64,000 nt of DNA from contig CM055112.1 of assembly GCA_029204225.1 (NCBI GenBank), forward strand, positions 1,643,730 to 1,707,729, read 5' to 3'. The notes below the pieces were generated by a model. The model ran no database searches. It saw nothing but the letters and a program-made list of their open reading frames with translations, and was not told where the DNA came from. Of the stretch, positions 45,534 through 57,090 are shown one piece after another; the first letter of the stretch is position 1, and every line of letters starts with the position of its first letter. Source of the DNA: Diphasiastrum complanatum (Eukaryota > Streptophyta > Lycopodiopsida > Lycopodiales > Lycopodiaceae). A program made the translations under genes and the position numbers.

Positions 45534-45929
45534 TGCCTCCACCATCAAATTCATGTTTGGCTGCATGTATGTGCAAAAACAAAACTTTAAGATCGATAAG
45601 ATTTGTCCTCGCTTTCTTATTGGAACTTTGACCATGATGGAGAACCAAGACTCAAGAGAAGTGTATTGACGGGGTTTGGGTTCCCCTTCTGTATTTGTAC
45701 CGAACCGTATAGAAATGTCTGATTTCGTATGGACGGCTGATTATTTGATGGCAGATGGCTGGCTTTCGCTTTTCAAGCTGTAGGGTCTAGGGAACACAAA
45801 AACCAAATGATCTTATTTGGCTTTCAAAATAGTCATTGTGTGCTGCTCGCAGGTACAAGAGAGGCGAAGCTGTCCAGCTTCTCGGTTTCTGATTTCGGGT
45901 TGGAATTTGAGAAATAAAGAGCAGTCCTG
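45534..45929 (-). pseudogene. truncated third copy of the secreted-protein gene
   Basis: 396 bp nearly identical to 16938-17334: the 3' flank plus the last 32 codons (ALYFSNSNPKSETEKLDSF and the C-terminus) of copy 1. The reading frame is cut at CAGTCCTG, where AATCGGGCAATATATAG begins. No signal peptide or promoter accompanies it. It sits 155 bp from the GABA-transporter exons in the same orientation, but the join is not a gene fusion because this piece is a 3' end. Confidence 0.85.
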
Positions 45930-46083
45930 AATCGGGCAATATATAGAGTGTGGGAATCGGGACACTAAAGAGGTCCCAGTGAAATTGAAGCTTTCCAGAA
46001 GAATGATCACAAAATATTAGACTTGACCTTGTGAATGTCGCAAAACTAATACATGGGTTTCTGGATTAAGGCACTGCATGTAC

Positions 46084-46519
46084 CAAGAACAAAGCGGGCT
46101 AAATCGCGAAAACGAATTATTCGATGGCCACGAGCTTCGGTGTCTTCCAGGACCTTGGAAATGAGCGTGTAAGAATAAAAGGTGATGGCTGCTGCCAATA
46201 CAATGGCCACTGTTCCTGGACCCCATCCCAGGCCTGTAAATGCGAAGGGAAGGCTCAGCAGAGCTGGTGCTGCAATGGATGTGGTCAAATGGTACCCTGC
46301 ATGCAGCCAAGTCCCTGCATTTGCACATACAAACAAAAACATTATCATCAAGATCAAGCCCGCAAAGAGAAAGAAGGGAAAGGAAGGGAGGGTTTAGGGG
46401 GTGTTTGTACCTTTGGATTCCAATACGAACACAGCACCTGCATCCACTCTTCCTGATGTTTCATGTCGATCAGAACTAGTCTGTTTGTTTGCATGTTCAG
46501 AAAGACGGGTATTTCGCTT
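46084..46519 (-). pseudogene. GABA transporter 1-like gene, two exons
   Basis: Exon one (46411-46519) encodes the cytosolic lead-in ending GRVDAGAVFVLESK before a GTACAAAC donor. Intron 46315-46410 (96 bp) ends in AAATGCAG. Exon two (46084-46314) encodes GTWLHAGYHLTTSIAAPALL, SLPFAFTGLGWGPG, TVAIVLAAAITFYSYTLIS and GHRIIRFRDLARFVLG before a GTACATG donor. These are the first two membrane segments of plant AAAP-family GAT1-like transporters, which move GABA and related amino acids across the plasma membrane. The splice phases fit. The start codon region is not clear (TGA upstream in frame) and the remaining exons (about nine membrane segments) are absent, because the duplicated block follows at 45929. 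I read a truncated gene. Confidence 0.8.
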
Positions 46520-47059
46520 TCACTTGAATCAATGGCTACCACCATCTTGTTCCTGCTATCAAACTAACACCGGTGTAAAATACTTAGCTCACTTACAAAA
46601 GCAAGCAACTATTCTGGGCACTTGGGTTGCTTCATAACACCAGCATTCTGATCTATAATCTGCCCAGCCTTCACAGCTATCTCTCAATGGAAGCAGCAGC
46701 ATCTATGCAAAAAAAGCAACAACCCAAAAAACCTGCTACTTAACAGAACAGTAGCACAAGCACAGAGACTAATACAACAAAATTTACAAGCAGAAAACAC
46801 TTGGAGATCAGTTATTAGAAGGACCCGGATATAGGCAGATAATAAAAGGGCATAACTCACAGAAATAATTTTACAAACATGTGTCACATCTAACAGTGTG
46901 TGTGAGAATTAACAGCAAAAGGGGTGAGGTTTCTTCCAAATACAAAAAAAATGGACTGTACTATGCAAATTCAACTATAGCTTTCAGTTTCTTATGTAGT
47001 GAGTAGGAATTTGACTGAGTGTAGCACAGGCAATGCCGTGTGCCTGTCTCTTTCTGCTC

Positions 47060-47340
47060 AATAATTCTGATGTGCACTGCATTATATCTTGGCAAATACA
47101 AGACAGACAAAGCGAAGGATCCCATGGATCTTTGAGATACAACCGATCGCCAGATCCTCTGCTATCTCTCAGATTCTAGAATCTCTTCTGTCTCTATCGC
47201 TCTCGCTTCCTTCTCTCCTTCCCTGGTCGTGCTGCAGCTGCTGACTACAGCGCTAGCGGGTGCTGACGACAGTGACAGCGAGGGGGATATGACCCCACGG
47301 GCCACGAGCCCACTAAATTGGGGCCGCCTCTTGTTTTGCT
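47060..47340 (-). promoter_or_regulatory. GC-rich 5' region, possibly of the transporter gene
   Basis: On the reverse strand a GC-rich stretch with GTGGGCTCGTGGCCCGTGGGG is followed by a purine-rich GAGAGAAGGAAGCGAGAG leader and an ATG in GATCCATGGG. It resembles a plant promoter and 5' UTR. It lies about 540 bp upstream of the GAT1-like exon in the same orientation, so it may be its first exon; no splice link could be proved. Confidence 0.35.
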
Positions 47341-47399
47341 ACACTCATGATGGTCTTGTTTTGCTAAACTCATGATGGTCATGGCAGCCAATGAGTCTC

Positions 47400-48500
47400 A
47401 TGTTAGCCATCACCATTTTACATTTTACATTGGTGATTCCTTGAGAGCACCTACAACATCTCTTTAGCACCCACCAACCTATCCTGCCCTTAGCTATTGT
47501 CAAGGCAATGGCACTCATAGAGCACGTGAAGGTTGGTGGATGCTCTTAAAGAGCCACCATAGTTGGATGTTAGAAATCAGAGCCCATGACTACCCTACCA
47601 ACTATACTTGCCTACATGCTCATCTAGACTAGTTGTGTAAACCTTTCAAGCCAAGCTTGAAACACTGAATAGTAGTGTTGTAAAGTTAGTTACAAGTGCA
47701 AGCTTTACTCTCGGCGCCACTGGCGCTAGCATTGTTTTCGGCACCAGCAACAACAATGTTGTTCCCGCGTATTTGATGTCAGCGTCACTATCAACATCTC
47801 TTGACTAGAATCCAGCCAGTGCCAAGTCCCTATGGCTCAAAAACTTTGATCGGATCTAGCAAAATCTAGAGAGCTCGGATCAATGTGCATTCACCTATCT
47901 CACACGATCTAGGTATGCTTAAAGGAAGCTTGGGGATCAATACATTTTAGAGAGAGAATAACGTGCTTTTCCAACTTGGTCTTAGCACTTGCTATGAGGG
48001 CAAGTGGCGAATCCCACCATAACTATCGGGGGATGCGGGTTGTGACTCAAGGCAACTCAGGGCGAGCCCAAGTCTCAGCTCCCCTTGCTGGAATGTTGTC
48101 GTAGCATTCACCTTGGCATGCCAGCACCCCGGAGACTAGGGTCGATCACACACATCAAATGTAATACCCTGAGTCACAGTACCTGCCAGTCACGCAACTC
48201 ATATCCCGATTCCCACACTCTTATCAATATACTTTGTGGCTACCAGCAAGTAACACATCAATAAAGTGATGCTTGATTTATGCTTAATCTATCACCTGGA
48301 TTGAGCTTGCAATGCCAAATACAATAGGAAAAGGTCAATATCCCAACTAATGGGCAGATTTGGCATTGCACATAGAAACAGCTTCAATTAGATCAAAAGC
48401 TTGATATTGAATGTGCTCATTCTTTCTGGCTGCAACATTGTGCATGGATCAATATCCTTTTCCATTTGAATCAAAACCAACAAACCAAGAAGCATTACCT
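47400..48500. other. unassigned repeat-like sequence
   Basis: The reverse strand from 48221 downwards (GGAATCGGGATATGAGTTGCG, CTGTGACTCAGGGTATTACA) looks like an LTR, and AGAGTGTGGGAATCGGGA recurs inverted at 45953. No coding frame is visible. Confidence 0.35.
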
Positions 48501-48519
48501 AGAATTATCGAGGATCTTG

Positions 48520-49035
48520 TTCCGAGGCATACTCAGGGTTTATACTGAGGTATATGATGTTTTTTCAAAAAAAAATAAAATCTTCATAAAAGCCTTGGTA
48601 ATAGGGTCATAAATCCCCCAGAATGTTGTAGTGTGATTTTTGAACTTTTGGTGATCTTGAAGTTTCTCTTTGAGAGCTTTCTTGATGGAGTTTGTGGTAC
48701 ATGTGCCTACAATCACATGAGAGCTTTGATCATGCTCTAGTTTCAGGCCTTATCTTATGAATGATCAATAATGGACTCTTACTTTGTCTATTTTGGTGAA
48801 GTTTTGCTATCTTTATCTATCTTCTTGATCTCTTGAGTATTTTCTTGATTTCTGGTAATCGAGGCTTCTTCACCTCGTTTTTGCGTTGTTTATAACACGC
48901 GTATACCGAGAGATACACCGCGACCCCTCGATATATCCCTCCTAACAAGCTATTGGTGACCCTCTCTATTCCGAGGATTATACCGAGGGGTATCCCTTGG
49001 TATATCTCTATCAAAAGTTTACCCTGTTCCGAGGG
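48520..49035. repeat. cluster of CCGAGG/TATACC motifs
   Basis: TTCCGAGG-ATTATACCGAGG, ATACCGAGAGATACACC, CCCTCGATATAT and CCCTTGGTATAT occur about eight times in both orientations. They could be decayed terminal repeats of nested MITE-like elements. Confidence 0.4.
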
Positions 49036-49055
49036 TTTAAAATCAGAAACTTTTT

Positions 49056-49093
49056 TTTAGGGCAGAATGGAGCCAGTCCATTCTACCCTAAAA
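49056..49093. repeat. 16-bp hairpin
   Basis: TTTTAGGGCAGAATGGA and TCCATTCTACCCTAAAA are reverse complements with one mismatch around a 4-6 base loop. A related CCATTCTATCCTAAA lies at 49725. Confidence 0.7.
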
Positions 49094-49239
49094 ATGGACT
49101 CCATCCGACATCAGGAGTCTTTTGCACCACTTCTTATGAAGTTGGTAAGCAAAATCATTTGTTCATTCATTATTGTTAATAAAAAAAATTGCAAAATTTA
49201 TTTGAGTTACATTTTAAGCACCTAAAAATTGATGAGGGA

Positions 49240-50075
49240 AACTTAAATTCAACGAAAATATATTCATACATAAATGTTCCAAGTACAAAAATATGTCAAA
49301 TTGGATTATTGAAATATACCTAATTATAATTAGATCCAGCTAAGTCGTCCTCATCCTGGCCATTGACGTCGCAATCGGACTCATGTGCCTATGATGCATG
49401 GGATTGAGACTGTGATACCTGCATCCAATGAAGATGATTCAGTTATCTGAGAAATGTGATGAGATTGAAAGTCAGACCACATGAATGTAGTGAGGTTAAA
49501 GTATATCTTGAAGCCCCATATACCTCAGATCTAGAATATCCATCCGAATCAAGGCACAAGGAAGACTTGAAGTTTGTGAAGAAAGGATTCCCTGAAAATT
49601 CAGACCGTGTCAAACAATAATGGGAGGCTGCTAAGAAGCTACAGGCGACTTTAGGAACCATCTCACCTTGGCAGTGGTGGCCAAGGTTCTCCCATGGACA
49701 TCGTTATAACCTTGTCAAATGGCTCCATTCTATCCTAAACCTGGACTACATACAATTGAAGATCCATGTAGAGGACTTCATAAGTTAAACAAAATTATAT
49801 ATATTGATACATAAATGTTCGCATTACAAATATATATAAGAATGAAACACCTAATTATTAGATCCAATTGCATCATCCCCGTCTTGGCCATGGTCATCAG
49901 ACTTATGTAACTACCATGCATGAGACTGGGACTGCGATACCTGCATGCAACGAAGATGTGTAAATTTTGTAAGTGATGTTGTTAGAGTGTCCGTCCAAAT
50001 GAATGTGGTGAATTCAAAATATATGTTGAAACCATAATACATACCTCAGAATATCCATCCCAATCAATTCTCATT
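49240..50075 (-). repeat. direct duplication of about 540-bp unit with exon-like segments
   Basis: ATACATAAATGTTC, CCTAATTAT-TTAGATCCA, CTGTGATACCTGCAT-CAA-GAAGATG and AGAATATCCATCC occur in order at 49266-49550 and 49810-50070. Read on the reverse strand both units carry SQSQSHA, an acidic DGDD/DEDD stretch and GSN before a stop, and a DGYS segment. They look like duplicated 3' exons of an unidentified transposon or gene. Confidence 0.5.
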
Positions 50076-50112
50076 TCTTGTCTCTCCAATAATTCGAGTA
50101 ATAATTGCAAGT

Positions 50113-50616
50113 TGTTGATATAAGACTGAACGGTCTCGGGGCCACCAACACGTGCTGGGCATTGTGCTTGGCTCGTGCTGGTAGAGGGAGCTGAGACCTG
50201 GCGACTGGATTCCTAGCGCTGGTTGAGCTGCCCAAGTTTCTATCTGCCAGACTCCCCCTATAGTTCTGTTGTGATTCGGCGCACCCCCTCTGTTATGAAA
50301 CATACTGCTTTCTGGTAAAGCACGCTTTTTGAAACTTAGTTTTTATTTTGTTGATTAAGCCTGGCAAGGCTGGCAGAATTAGTCTGGCTCCTGGACATGG
50401 GTCCCGGGAGCCGTCCCGGTGGCAGAATCAACTTGCTTCCTGACTAGGCCATGACTCGAGCTCCAAAGCTAGCTCATGACTTGTGACTACTTGACTGGCT
50501 CACCACAGGTCGGAGGCTCAGTCCTTGACGTTCTAACTTGCTCTGGGACCTTAGGGAGTGTCACCCCTTAGAGTCTTACAGGGCACATTGGGTGCACCTG
50601 AGTCAACTTTACAACA
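50113..50616 (-). repeat. gypsy 3' LTR
   Basis: 504 bp bounded by TGTTG / CAACA. On the reverse strand it follows a GAGGGGAGGA polypurine tract (50617-50626). It lies immediately downstream of a chromodomain gypsy pol on the same strand. A fragment of the same LTR occurs at 40418-40522. Confidence 0.85.
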
Positions 50617-50864
50617 TCCTCCCCTCGTTTGAAAAAGCTGATGTCCTCATCAGGGCCAAACTAGACCTAGGACGTATGGCACGGGCTTAATTCACCGGCC
50701 TTAACAACTTTGAATTAACAAATACATTGGTAGTAGCACAGGAAAAGTGTAGATAAAGTTCACTTACGTAAAACCTGTGTAAAGCTGCAAGTGATTTATT
50801 GACAAACTTAAGAAAGATACCGGGAAGTTCCTTGAACTTCATAATGGCCATGAATGTTTATGTA

Positions 50865-51722
50865 GGAGGCATGCCGCCAGGTAGTGCTTTGTGTGCCGAT
50901 CTGGGAAAACGGCTATTGCGTTGGTTCTTCTGCAGATAATCTGCTAGTACTTTAGGGGCTCCCTCCTTAAGTTTGTTTTTGTACTCCCAAGAAGCCTCAA
51001 TAAGTGGAGCCCGTAGCCACTTCACTAGATATTCACGTTGAACGCCAGTTCACTTTCTATGTGTCAATATTTGTTCTGGTACAAGCTACCTCTTCGTATC
51101 ATCAAGTGTCATTGGTGGGTGACGGAGTTCGTGTTGCCGATCAAATCGCTCATCTGGTTTGTACCGTTTGAGTAATGAGATATGAAACACATTGTGTATA
51201 TCTAAGCTGGATGGCAGCGCTAATCGGTAAGCCACTGGGTTGATCTTCTTGGTGACATAATATGGTCCCGCATAAGGTCGAGCAAACTTATGAGAAAAAC
51301 CTTTTGGTAACGCAATGTTCTTTGTGTTCAGCCGTACTTGATCACCTTCCTCGAATTCCAGTTCTCGTCGATGTGGGTTTACATCAGCTGCCATACTCCT
51401 TTGTGACTGCTCTAAAAATACCTTCACCTCTGTCAGCTTTTTGTGCCACTCATTGATGAATTCCTCCACAGTGGGTACTGGTGTTTCTTGCACGCCTGTA
51501 AGAAAAGAGCTTGGAACAATCGGTAGCCGACCATTGCTTATCTCGAAGGGTGCCCTTCCAGTAGATCTGTTCACTTGGTTGTTATGTGCAAACTCGAGAA
51601 TATCCAAGTAGTTGACCCAATCGGATTGGTCCCAAGCGACATAATTTCGTAAATATTGTTCAATCTGTCGATTGACTCATTCTGTTTGCCCATCTGTCTG
51701 AGGGTGATATGCAATGCTGAAA
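50865..51722 (-). pseudogene. chromovirus gypsy integrase end and chromodomain
   Basis: Reverse strand: SIAYHPQTDGQTE and a TGA, then VNRQIEQYLRNYVAWDQSDW, LDILEFAHNNQVNRSTG, PFEISNGR, MAADVNPHRRELEFEEGDQV, GFSHKFARPYAGPYYV and VAYRLALPSSLDIHNVFHISLLK. This is the integrase C-terminal part. After a TAG at 51086 and a TGA come VPEQILTHRK and REYLVKWLRAPLIEASWEYK, a chromodomain with its aromatic cage pattern. Such domains target chromoviruses to modified chromatin. The polyprotein is broken by three stops; protease, RT and the integrase catalytic Asp residues are missing beyond 51722. Confidence 0.85.
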
Positions 51723-52182
51723 TTCTGAAATTAGCCTCTTACTCTATTTTGGCTCAATAGTGGCATTACAAGTGGAAATGCATAATTTGCATCTATGCCA
51801 AATTTATTTCTATCAACATCCTACACCTAGATGCTTGATGTAAAAAACATAAGACCCCTATATCTAACATAGATAATCTTTTTCAATTCTTCACAATGCC
51901 CTGTAAATAATTATGGGCATATAGAAAGATAGAGACAATGGAAAAAAGCATCCATTGTCATATACAAGACGCACATGTACATTCTCAGAAAATGAGAAAT
52001 ATATTGATATTTATGAGAGCTTTTACAAATATTGTATCATGATTGCTCTATTATCTGAACAATTCCGCCCAAATCTTTGCATTTGATTTTCTCTTCATGT
52101 CTTTTACGTATTTGCACAAACATACATCAATCAAATTATAGTTAGTGATCCAAATATTGACAAAAAGGATAATGAATACAAA

Positions 52183-53345
52183 TTAATATACAAATTCATA
52201 GATTTCACATACCAATTTTCCATCCAATATAAAGCTGAAATATTCAGGGATATCTTGCTGTAAAAGTGTCAGTTCCGTTCTAATGTAGAATAAGGTCCAG
52301 TCCTGCTCAACCTCAATATTAGTAAGTAGCTCCCCATTTGCCATGATATCAATGCCTATACGATCAGTGTGTCCAATGTTGTCTAGATCTTGATCTAATG
52401 GGACCCAAGTACCATTGTGTTCTTTCCATCTCTGATAATAAAACACCATAAGAAATATCTGCAGTGGATCTTATATCCCAACCTTTGTCCATGAATTACA
52501 ATAGAAAATCATCTGATAGATTTTTACAAACAAACAATGTGGGAGTTCGATGCACCTCCATGTTTGAAAAAGAGCTGACAAACAATGACACTGGAACAAA
52601 CCAGCTTAAGTGCACATTTTTTGATCTAGTACTAGTTTTGAGTAACTTCTGTACATCATTATATAGCTTGGAATGAAAACATTTTATTATATTGTCATTG
52701 ACTGCAATCCACCACACGTTATCTTGAAAATTAGATAGAGGTATAGACTCTAGTTTTTCCATTCCTCCATTTCTGTCTGGAATATACATAGCATCATGAA
52801 AAAATATTTCAGAATCTGCAAATTCTTTTGTTGTTCGTCCTCTATCTTGCAATTTGCCAATTTATGAATGGATGACATCTATAATACCTGAAAGAGATGC
52901 CACAGGTTCCCATTCATGTATATTTGAAGGATATAGATCTGCAATACAAAATCATAATACGCTCCGATTCATATATATGATTACGTTTTAAAAATGACAA
53001 GCAACCCAAAAAATTAAGATACTTACAATTACACTTTCAAAAATAATGTGGATTTACAGCCTCCACATTTAGTTCTGAATGCATATAAACATATTGAATA
53101 AGCACCTCTGAAATGGTTTGTCCTCTTGAAGAAGCTTTGAAATCAATAATCCGCCCTTTCCAATAAGATCTATATGTATACTTGGCCTCTTTCTTTTGGT
53201 GAAAAGCCCCTCTCGCCGATGGATGCATTAGTACCCAAGAAGCCTTATGATATTCATGAGCAATCCATGTGCCATCGTCTTCCCTCTCATTATAAAAAAT
53301 TGCAGAGCATATCAAGGATCTCGGTCTTCTTCTCATCACCATAGC
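52183..53345 (-). pseudogene. unidentified spliced gene, decayed
   Basis: Exon a (53345-53028) starts MVMRRRPRSLICSAIFYNE and contains DDGTWIAHEYHKASWVL and RSYWKGRIIDFKASSRG. It has a TGA just before the GTAAGT donor at 53027. Intron 53027-52939 ends in TATTGCAG. Exon b (52938 to about 52496) continues LYPSNIHEWEPVASLSG, a TAA, then KLQDRGRTTKEFADSEIFFHDAMY, DNVWWIAVNDN and LSWFVPVSLFV. A third part (52449-52183) has RWKEHNGTWVPLDQDLDNIG and QDIPEYFSFILDGKLV. The G-x-W and R-x-IDF spacing faintly recalls WWE-type modules, but this is weak. I do not recognise the family. Two in-frame stops mark it as a pseudogene. Confidence 0.45.
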
Positions 53346-54335
53346 TTGAAGAGTTCACGTTTGAACTTGTCAATATCAGAGTCCAAAGTATAATAGGCGC
53401 CAAACCTATTTGTGAGTCCCAAGATAATTTTAACTTGAGGTTAACCCAAGCAGTTTAGTCAACTAGTCGTTGCGCTTGCCAGCCAATAGTATGCTTCCAA
53501 TCTACTGGACCGGAAATTCAAATTTGCCCAAACATGAATTGTGTTTTCCGGGTCAGGAGAGTTATGTTACATAGAAGCCACTATGTCAAGAACCAATTGG
53601 GCCACATGGACATAAATAGTGAGGAAAAAAAAAACTCGTAAGAAATGGCCCCTCTAAGTTTGAGAACTCCTGTAATGTGCGCTCGTTCCCTATATCTACA
53701 CCACTTACGCTTCAATACAACCACCAAGTTTTTCAGGAGAAAACAGAGAGAATTTGAGTTTTCAAGTTTTTCCTTCTCTCTGCTTTCATAAGTCTTCTAC
53801 TTGTTGAGTACTTCTGTTTCTGACAGTTGGTAAGCCTCACCTTGTCGGATATGTGCTTGTGAATGTAACTCTGGTCTCTGGTCAGACACTCCTTTAGCCT
53901 TGATATTATTGTATGAGAGCAATCGTAAATTCATTGCTAATAGTGTCTTAAAACTCATTGATTATTTGATTGTCTGTGCGATTGAATAATTGATTGCTTG
54001 GAACTTAATTGTGATGTTAACATTCGGAATCATTGTTACATTACACTGACATATATCCAGACTTGCACATCCTAAAGCTTGCTCTGTGTTGTTGTAAATC
54101 AATGCTCTGAAATTTGCATATAGATACTCGTGCAGTTTAACTTAGTAGTCAGTCGTTCTTTTGAATGAGCACTATCTGTTGTTGAGGACAGATTGTTGGA
54201 CTATATTTGGATTGTACTGAGCCATTTGCATATTTCTCTGCCTTGGTTTATCTGATGCAATAGACCTCGCTTGTCTGACAAACTTTATTAGGTGCATAGA
54301 CCAATATATCGGTTTGGCCGATAAGTTGGATACAC

Positions 54336-54337
<2 letters not shown>

Positions 54338-54393
<56 letters not shown>

Positions 54394-54402
54394 GAGAGAG
54401 AG
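54338..54402. repeat. (GA)n microsatellite
   Basis: About 65 bp of GA interrupted once by GATAGA. Confidence 0.97.
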
Positions 54403-54832
54403 CACTATTTAGAACCTTGGCAATTGTCTTGAATTTGCTAGTAGAATCATGCGCTTATCAACGCAATTGTATTGTGGTATGATCGTTGTATTTACAACTT
54501 CATTATACAGATTCATTGTTGTTCTACACCTTCGCATTCTTGTTGATGATAACTCTCATTTATCTCACACAAACATTATTAAGAAGAGAATTGTATGGTT
54601 GTCTCTGACACCTGAATTAATTCTGCATTCTCTTCATATCAGGTTATCAATATTAGAGAATTGCATGGCTATCTCAGATGCCTAATTTCTTTTGCAATCT
54701 CTCTTTCACGATAGTCTATGACTCCTACACTAATAATCTGATTCCACACACAAAGAACTGCTCGTAACTTCATTCTCTAAGTAATCCACGGTCCTGGTTA
54801 TAATAATTTTTTTGTTTTTTTTCCAATAGAAG

Positions 54833-54844
54833 TGGTATCAAAGC
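54833..54844 (+). other. diverged Met-tRNA primer-binding site
   Basis: TGGTATCAAAGC differs from the usual PBS by one G-to-A. Upstream is LTR-like sequence (about 53700-54830, including the GA tract), downstream a leader and an ATG at 54892 with MASKETLVTLDFG. It is probably the left end of a lost LTR element. Confidence 0.45.
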
Positions 54845-55239
54845 TGATATCTAATTCCGCCCATAGAGTGATATCAGTGCTTGCGGGAATAGATGGCATC
54901 CAAGGAGACCCTTGTGACCCTCGACTTTGGGACTCAATCCATGGTATAATTTCTAAGGGCTACGATAGCCAACCAATGAATTTCAATATGTGACTCACCG
55001 ACTTCGTCATGATTAGACCTCCCTACCTCAAAGTGCACCAAACCCAAGAGAAATCTCTCTTCCCTTGATCTTGAACGTTGGGATATTGTGGCCTTTTTCA
55101 AATGAAGGATTCCCCTAACTAAAGGCCAAGATCACTACCAATTTCCAAATTTCTCTTCTCTAGTAATGGCTTGGTAGGATCATTATTCAAACAACTGTGT
55201 TTTGCCATGCAAGGCCAAAATGTTAAGAAGGCCTTCATA

Positions 55240-55830
55240 TATATTTATGAATGGAAAAGATCATACCATTAGGAATAAGGAAAAGTCATTTTCGGGTTTG
55301 TTATTTAGACAATCAAAGAGTCATTCTCAGACTTGGTTATGATTAATCGACCACAAGTGACCGCGAACAAAACAGTTATGATACGTTGTGGGGTTACGAA
55401 GCTTGTTTGTGGAAAGCTGAGTTTGTGTATAAATAGGACAACTTTAGCCGAAGTAGGGACTACTAATTATTGAACATCATTTTGTTTACATTTGATGATA
55501 ATGGGTCAAAGCCTGTCTATCATTATGCAATGATTTACATACTCTATTGTTTGCACTGTAGGCAACAAGAAGCATATGCCTTGCTTAAGACCTTTTGGGC
55601 AGTAGCAACTAGAGGCTGTAATGTGCTCTGTATTGTGTAGAGCTATAATTGTTGTATCATAGTTTTATTCTAATCATGGTGTTGTTGGGTTGTTGTCTAT
55701 AAAAAACTATTTATTTCTCCATTGCGGTTAATCTTTATTGCATATTGTAGGGTGGTTGTTATATGAATTTGGTTATGATGATGTACTTTAAAATCCTGTA
55801 ATGGATACGTAGTTAAGCATTTATTTTATC
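55240..55830 (+). repeat. gypsy LTR relative
   Basis: It shares TGCTTAAGACCTTTTGGGCA and flanking sequence with the LTR remnant at 37965-38789 and has a TGTATAAATAGG promoter at about 55425. Borders are unclear; it abuts a copia RT fragment at 55835. Confidence 0.45.
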
Positions 55831-55834
55831 CCCT

Positions 55835-56435
55835 ATAGTTTCCACAAAAAAGAATGTCATCCACATAAAGTACAAGAATGATCACATCATATCTATCAAC
55901 TTGAAGTACAAAGATGGATCATATTCACTAAGAGTAAAATCTAGTGAGAGAAAAAAAAGTATTAATTTGAGAATACCAAAATTTTGAAGCATGCTTGAGA
56001 CCATACAAGCTTTTGAAACGTAGGAAAACCTTATCCTCTTGACCTTGCATGATAAATCCCTCAAGTTGGTGCATGTAAATCTCCTCCTCAAGGTAACCAT
56101 TGAGAAAAGCATTAGTCACATCCATTTGATACATAAACCAATTGAAAAAAGATGCTAAGGCAATTAAAATTATGATGCTAGTCATTTTTGTCACGGGAGC
56201 AAAGGTTTTATTATAATCTAGACCTTTGACTTGAGCATATCCCTTTGCACAAAGCCTGGCTTTATACTTGTTGATAGAACCATCTTCATTGTATTTGTTT
56301 CTAAACAAACTGAGCTTAATTGACTTTGTGACTAGTTCTACATATGCACAGTGGTTCCGGAAACTCTAAACACTCATTTACAACCAATTTTATTTTTGTT
56401 TGGTGGAAGATCAACCAATTTCCAAGTATGATTTA
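55835..56435 (-). pseudogene. older copia RT, right part of split element
   Basis: Reverse strand: NHTWKLVDLPPNKNKIGCK (next codon TGA for Trp), NKYNEDGSINKYKARL, AKGYAQVKGLDYNKTFAPV, YQMDVTNAFLNGYLEEEIYM, SLYGLKHASKFWYSQI, a frameshift, SEYDPSLYFK and IILVLYVDDILFCGN. It begins right at 56435, next to the 3' LTR of the inserted copia element, and its missing upstream part is found at 62060-62290. Confidence 0.85.
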
Positions 56436-57090
56436 TGTGAAAAATACAGATCCTAAGTGGATCTAAACTCCAAGATCATTGGCTTGAATGCTTGCACTCC
56501 AAACTACATAAGCTAGGAATTGGCAACACATTCTATGCTACCTAGAATGCAAAGAACTTGATCAAAAAGCATTTATCACAAATGGAAACTTCCATAAACA
56601 TCAAGTGCGGCCCAAAATAACATTATACAGTCCATAATACATCAGCCTACCACTTTTGGAAAGCACCTAAGATCATACACAATAGCTTGAAGACAATACA
56701 CACAACAATGCTCTCAATGGAGGAAGAAACAATGACAATGATCTATTGATCTCAATGAAGCATACAAAAGGTTTCTCCAACCTGTTCTCCACGACTTCCC
56801 TACTATTTATGGATGAGGAAGATGACTCTCTCTCCTCTCTCTAGAAGGTACTTGACCCTAGATATTCCCTATATAGGAAAAATAGCTAAAAATGGCTTAT
56901 ATGACCAAAATACATCAAAATGGTCTCATTTTGAAGGGTATGAAGTTTGAAACTTCATCATACTGAAAAAATACAGTAAATAAAAACATTGTGGCCTGGT
57001 TCACACGTGTGAAACTCCAGAACCAAAACTATTTACAATTTTAGCCAATTTAGGCCTCAAACTAGCTAGGAAATGTTGACAATTTTCACA
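56436..57090 (-). repeat. copia 3' LTR of the intact-ORF element
   Basis: 655 bp with TGTGAAAA / TTTTCACA ends. Reverse-strand promoter CCTATATAGGG at about 56868-56878, CACACGTGTG at 57002-57011. The polypurine tract GAAGAGGGAG (57091-57100) overlaps the last codons of the polyprotein, and the stop codon lies within the first LTR bases. Confidence 0.88.

Noticed and set aside
46124-46637. Forward-strand ORFs over the transporter exons
   Set aside because: The reverse strand carries the conserved permease with fitting splice sites; the forward frames are antisense shadows.
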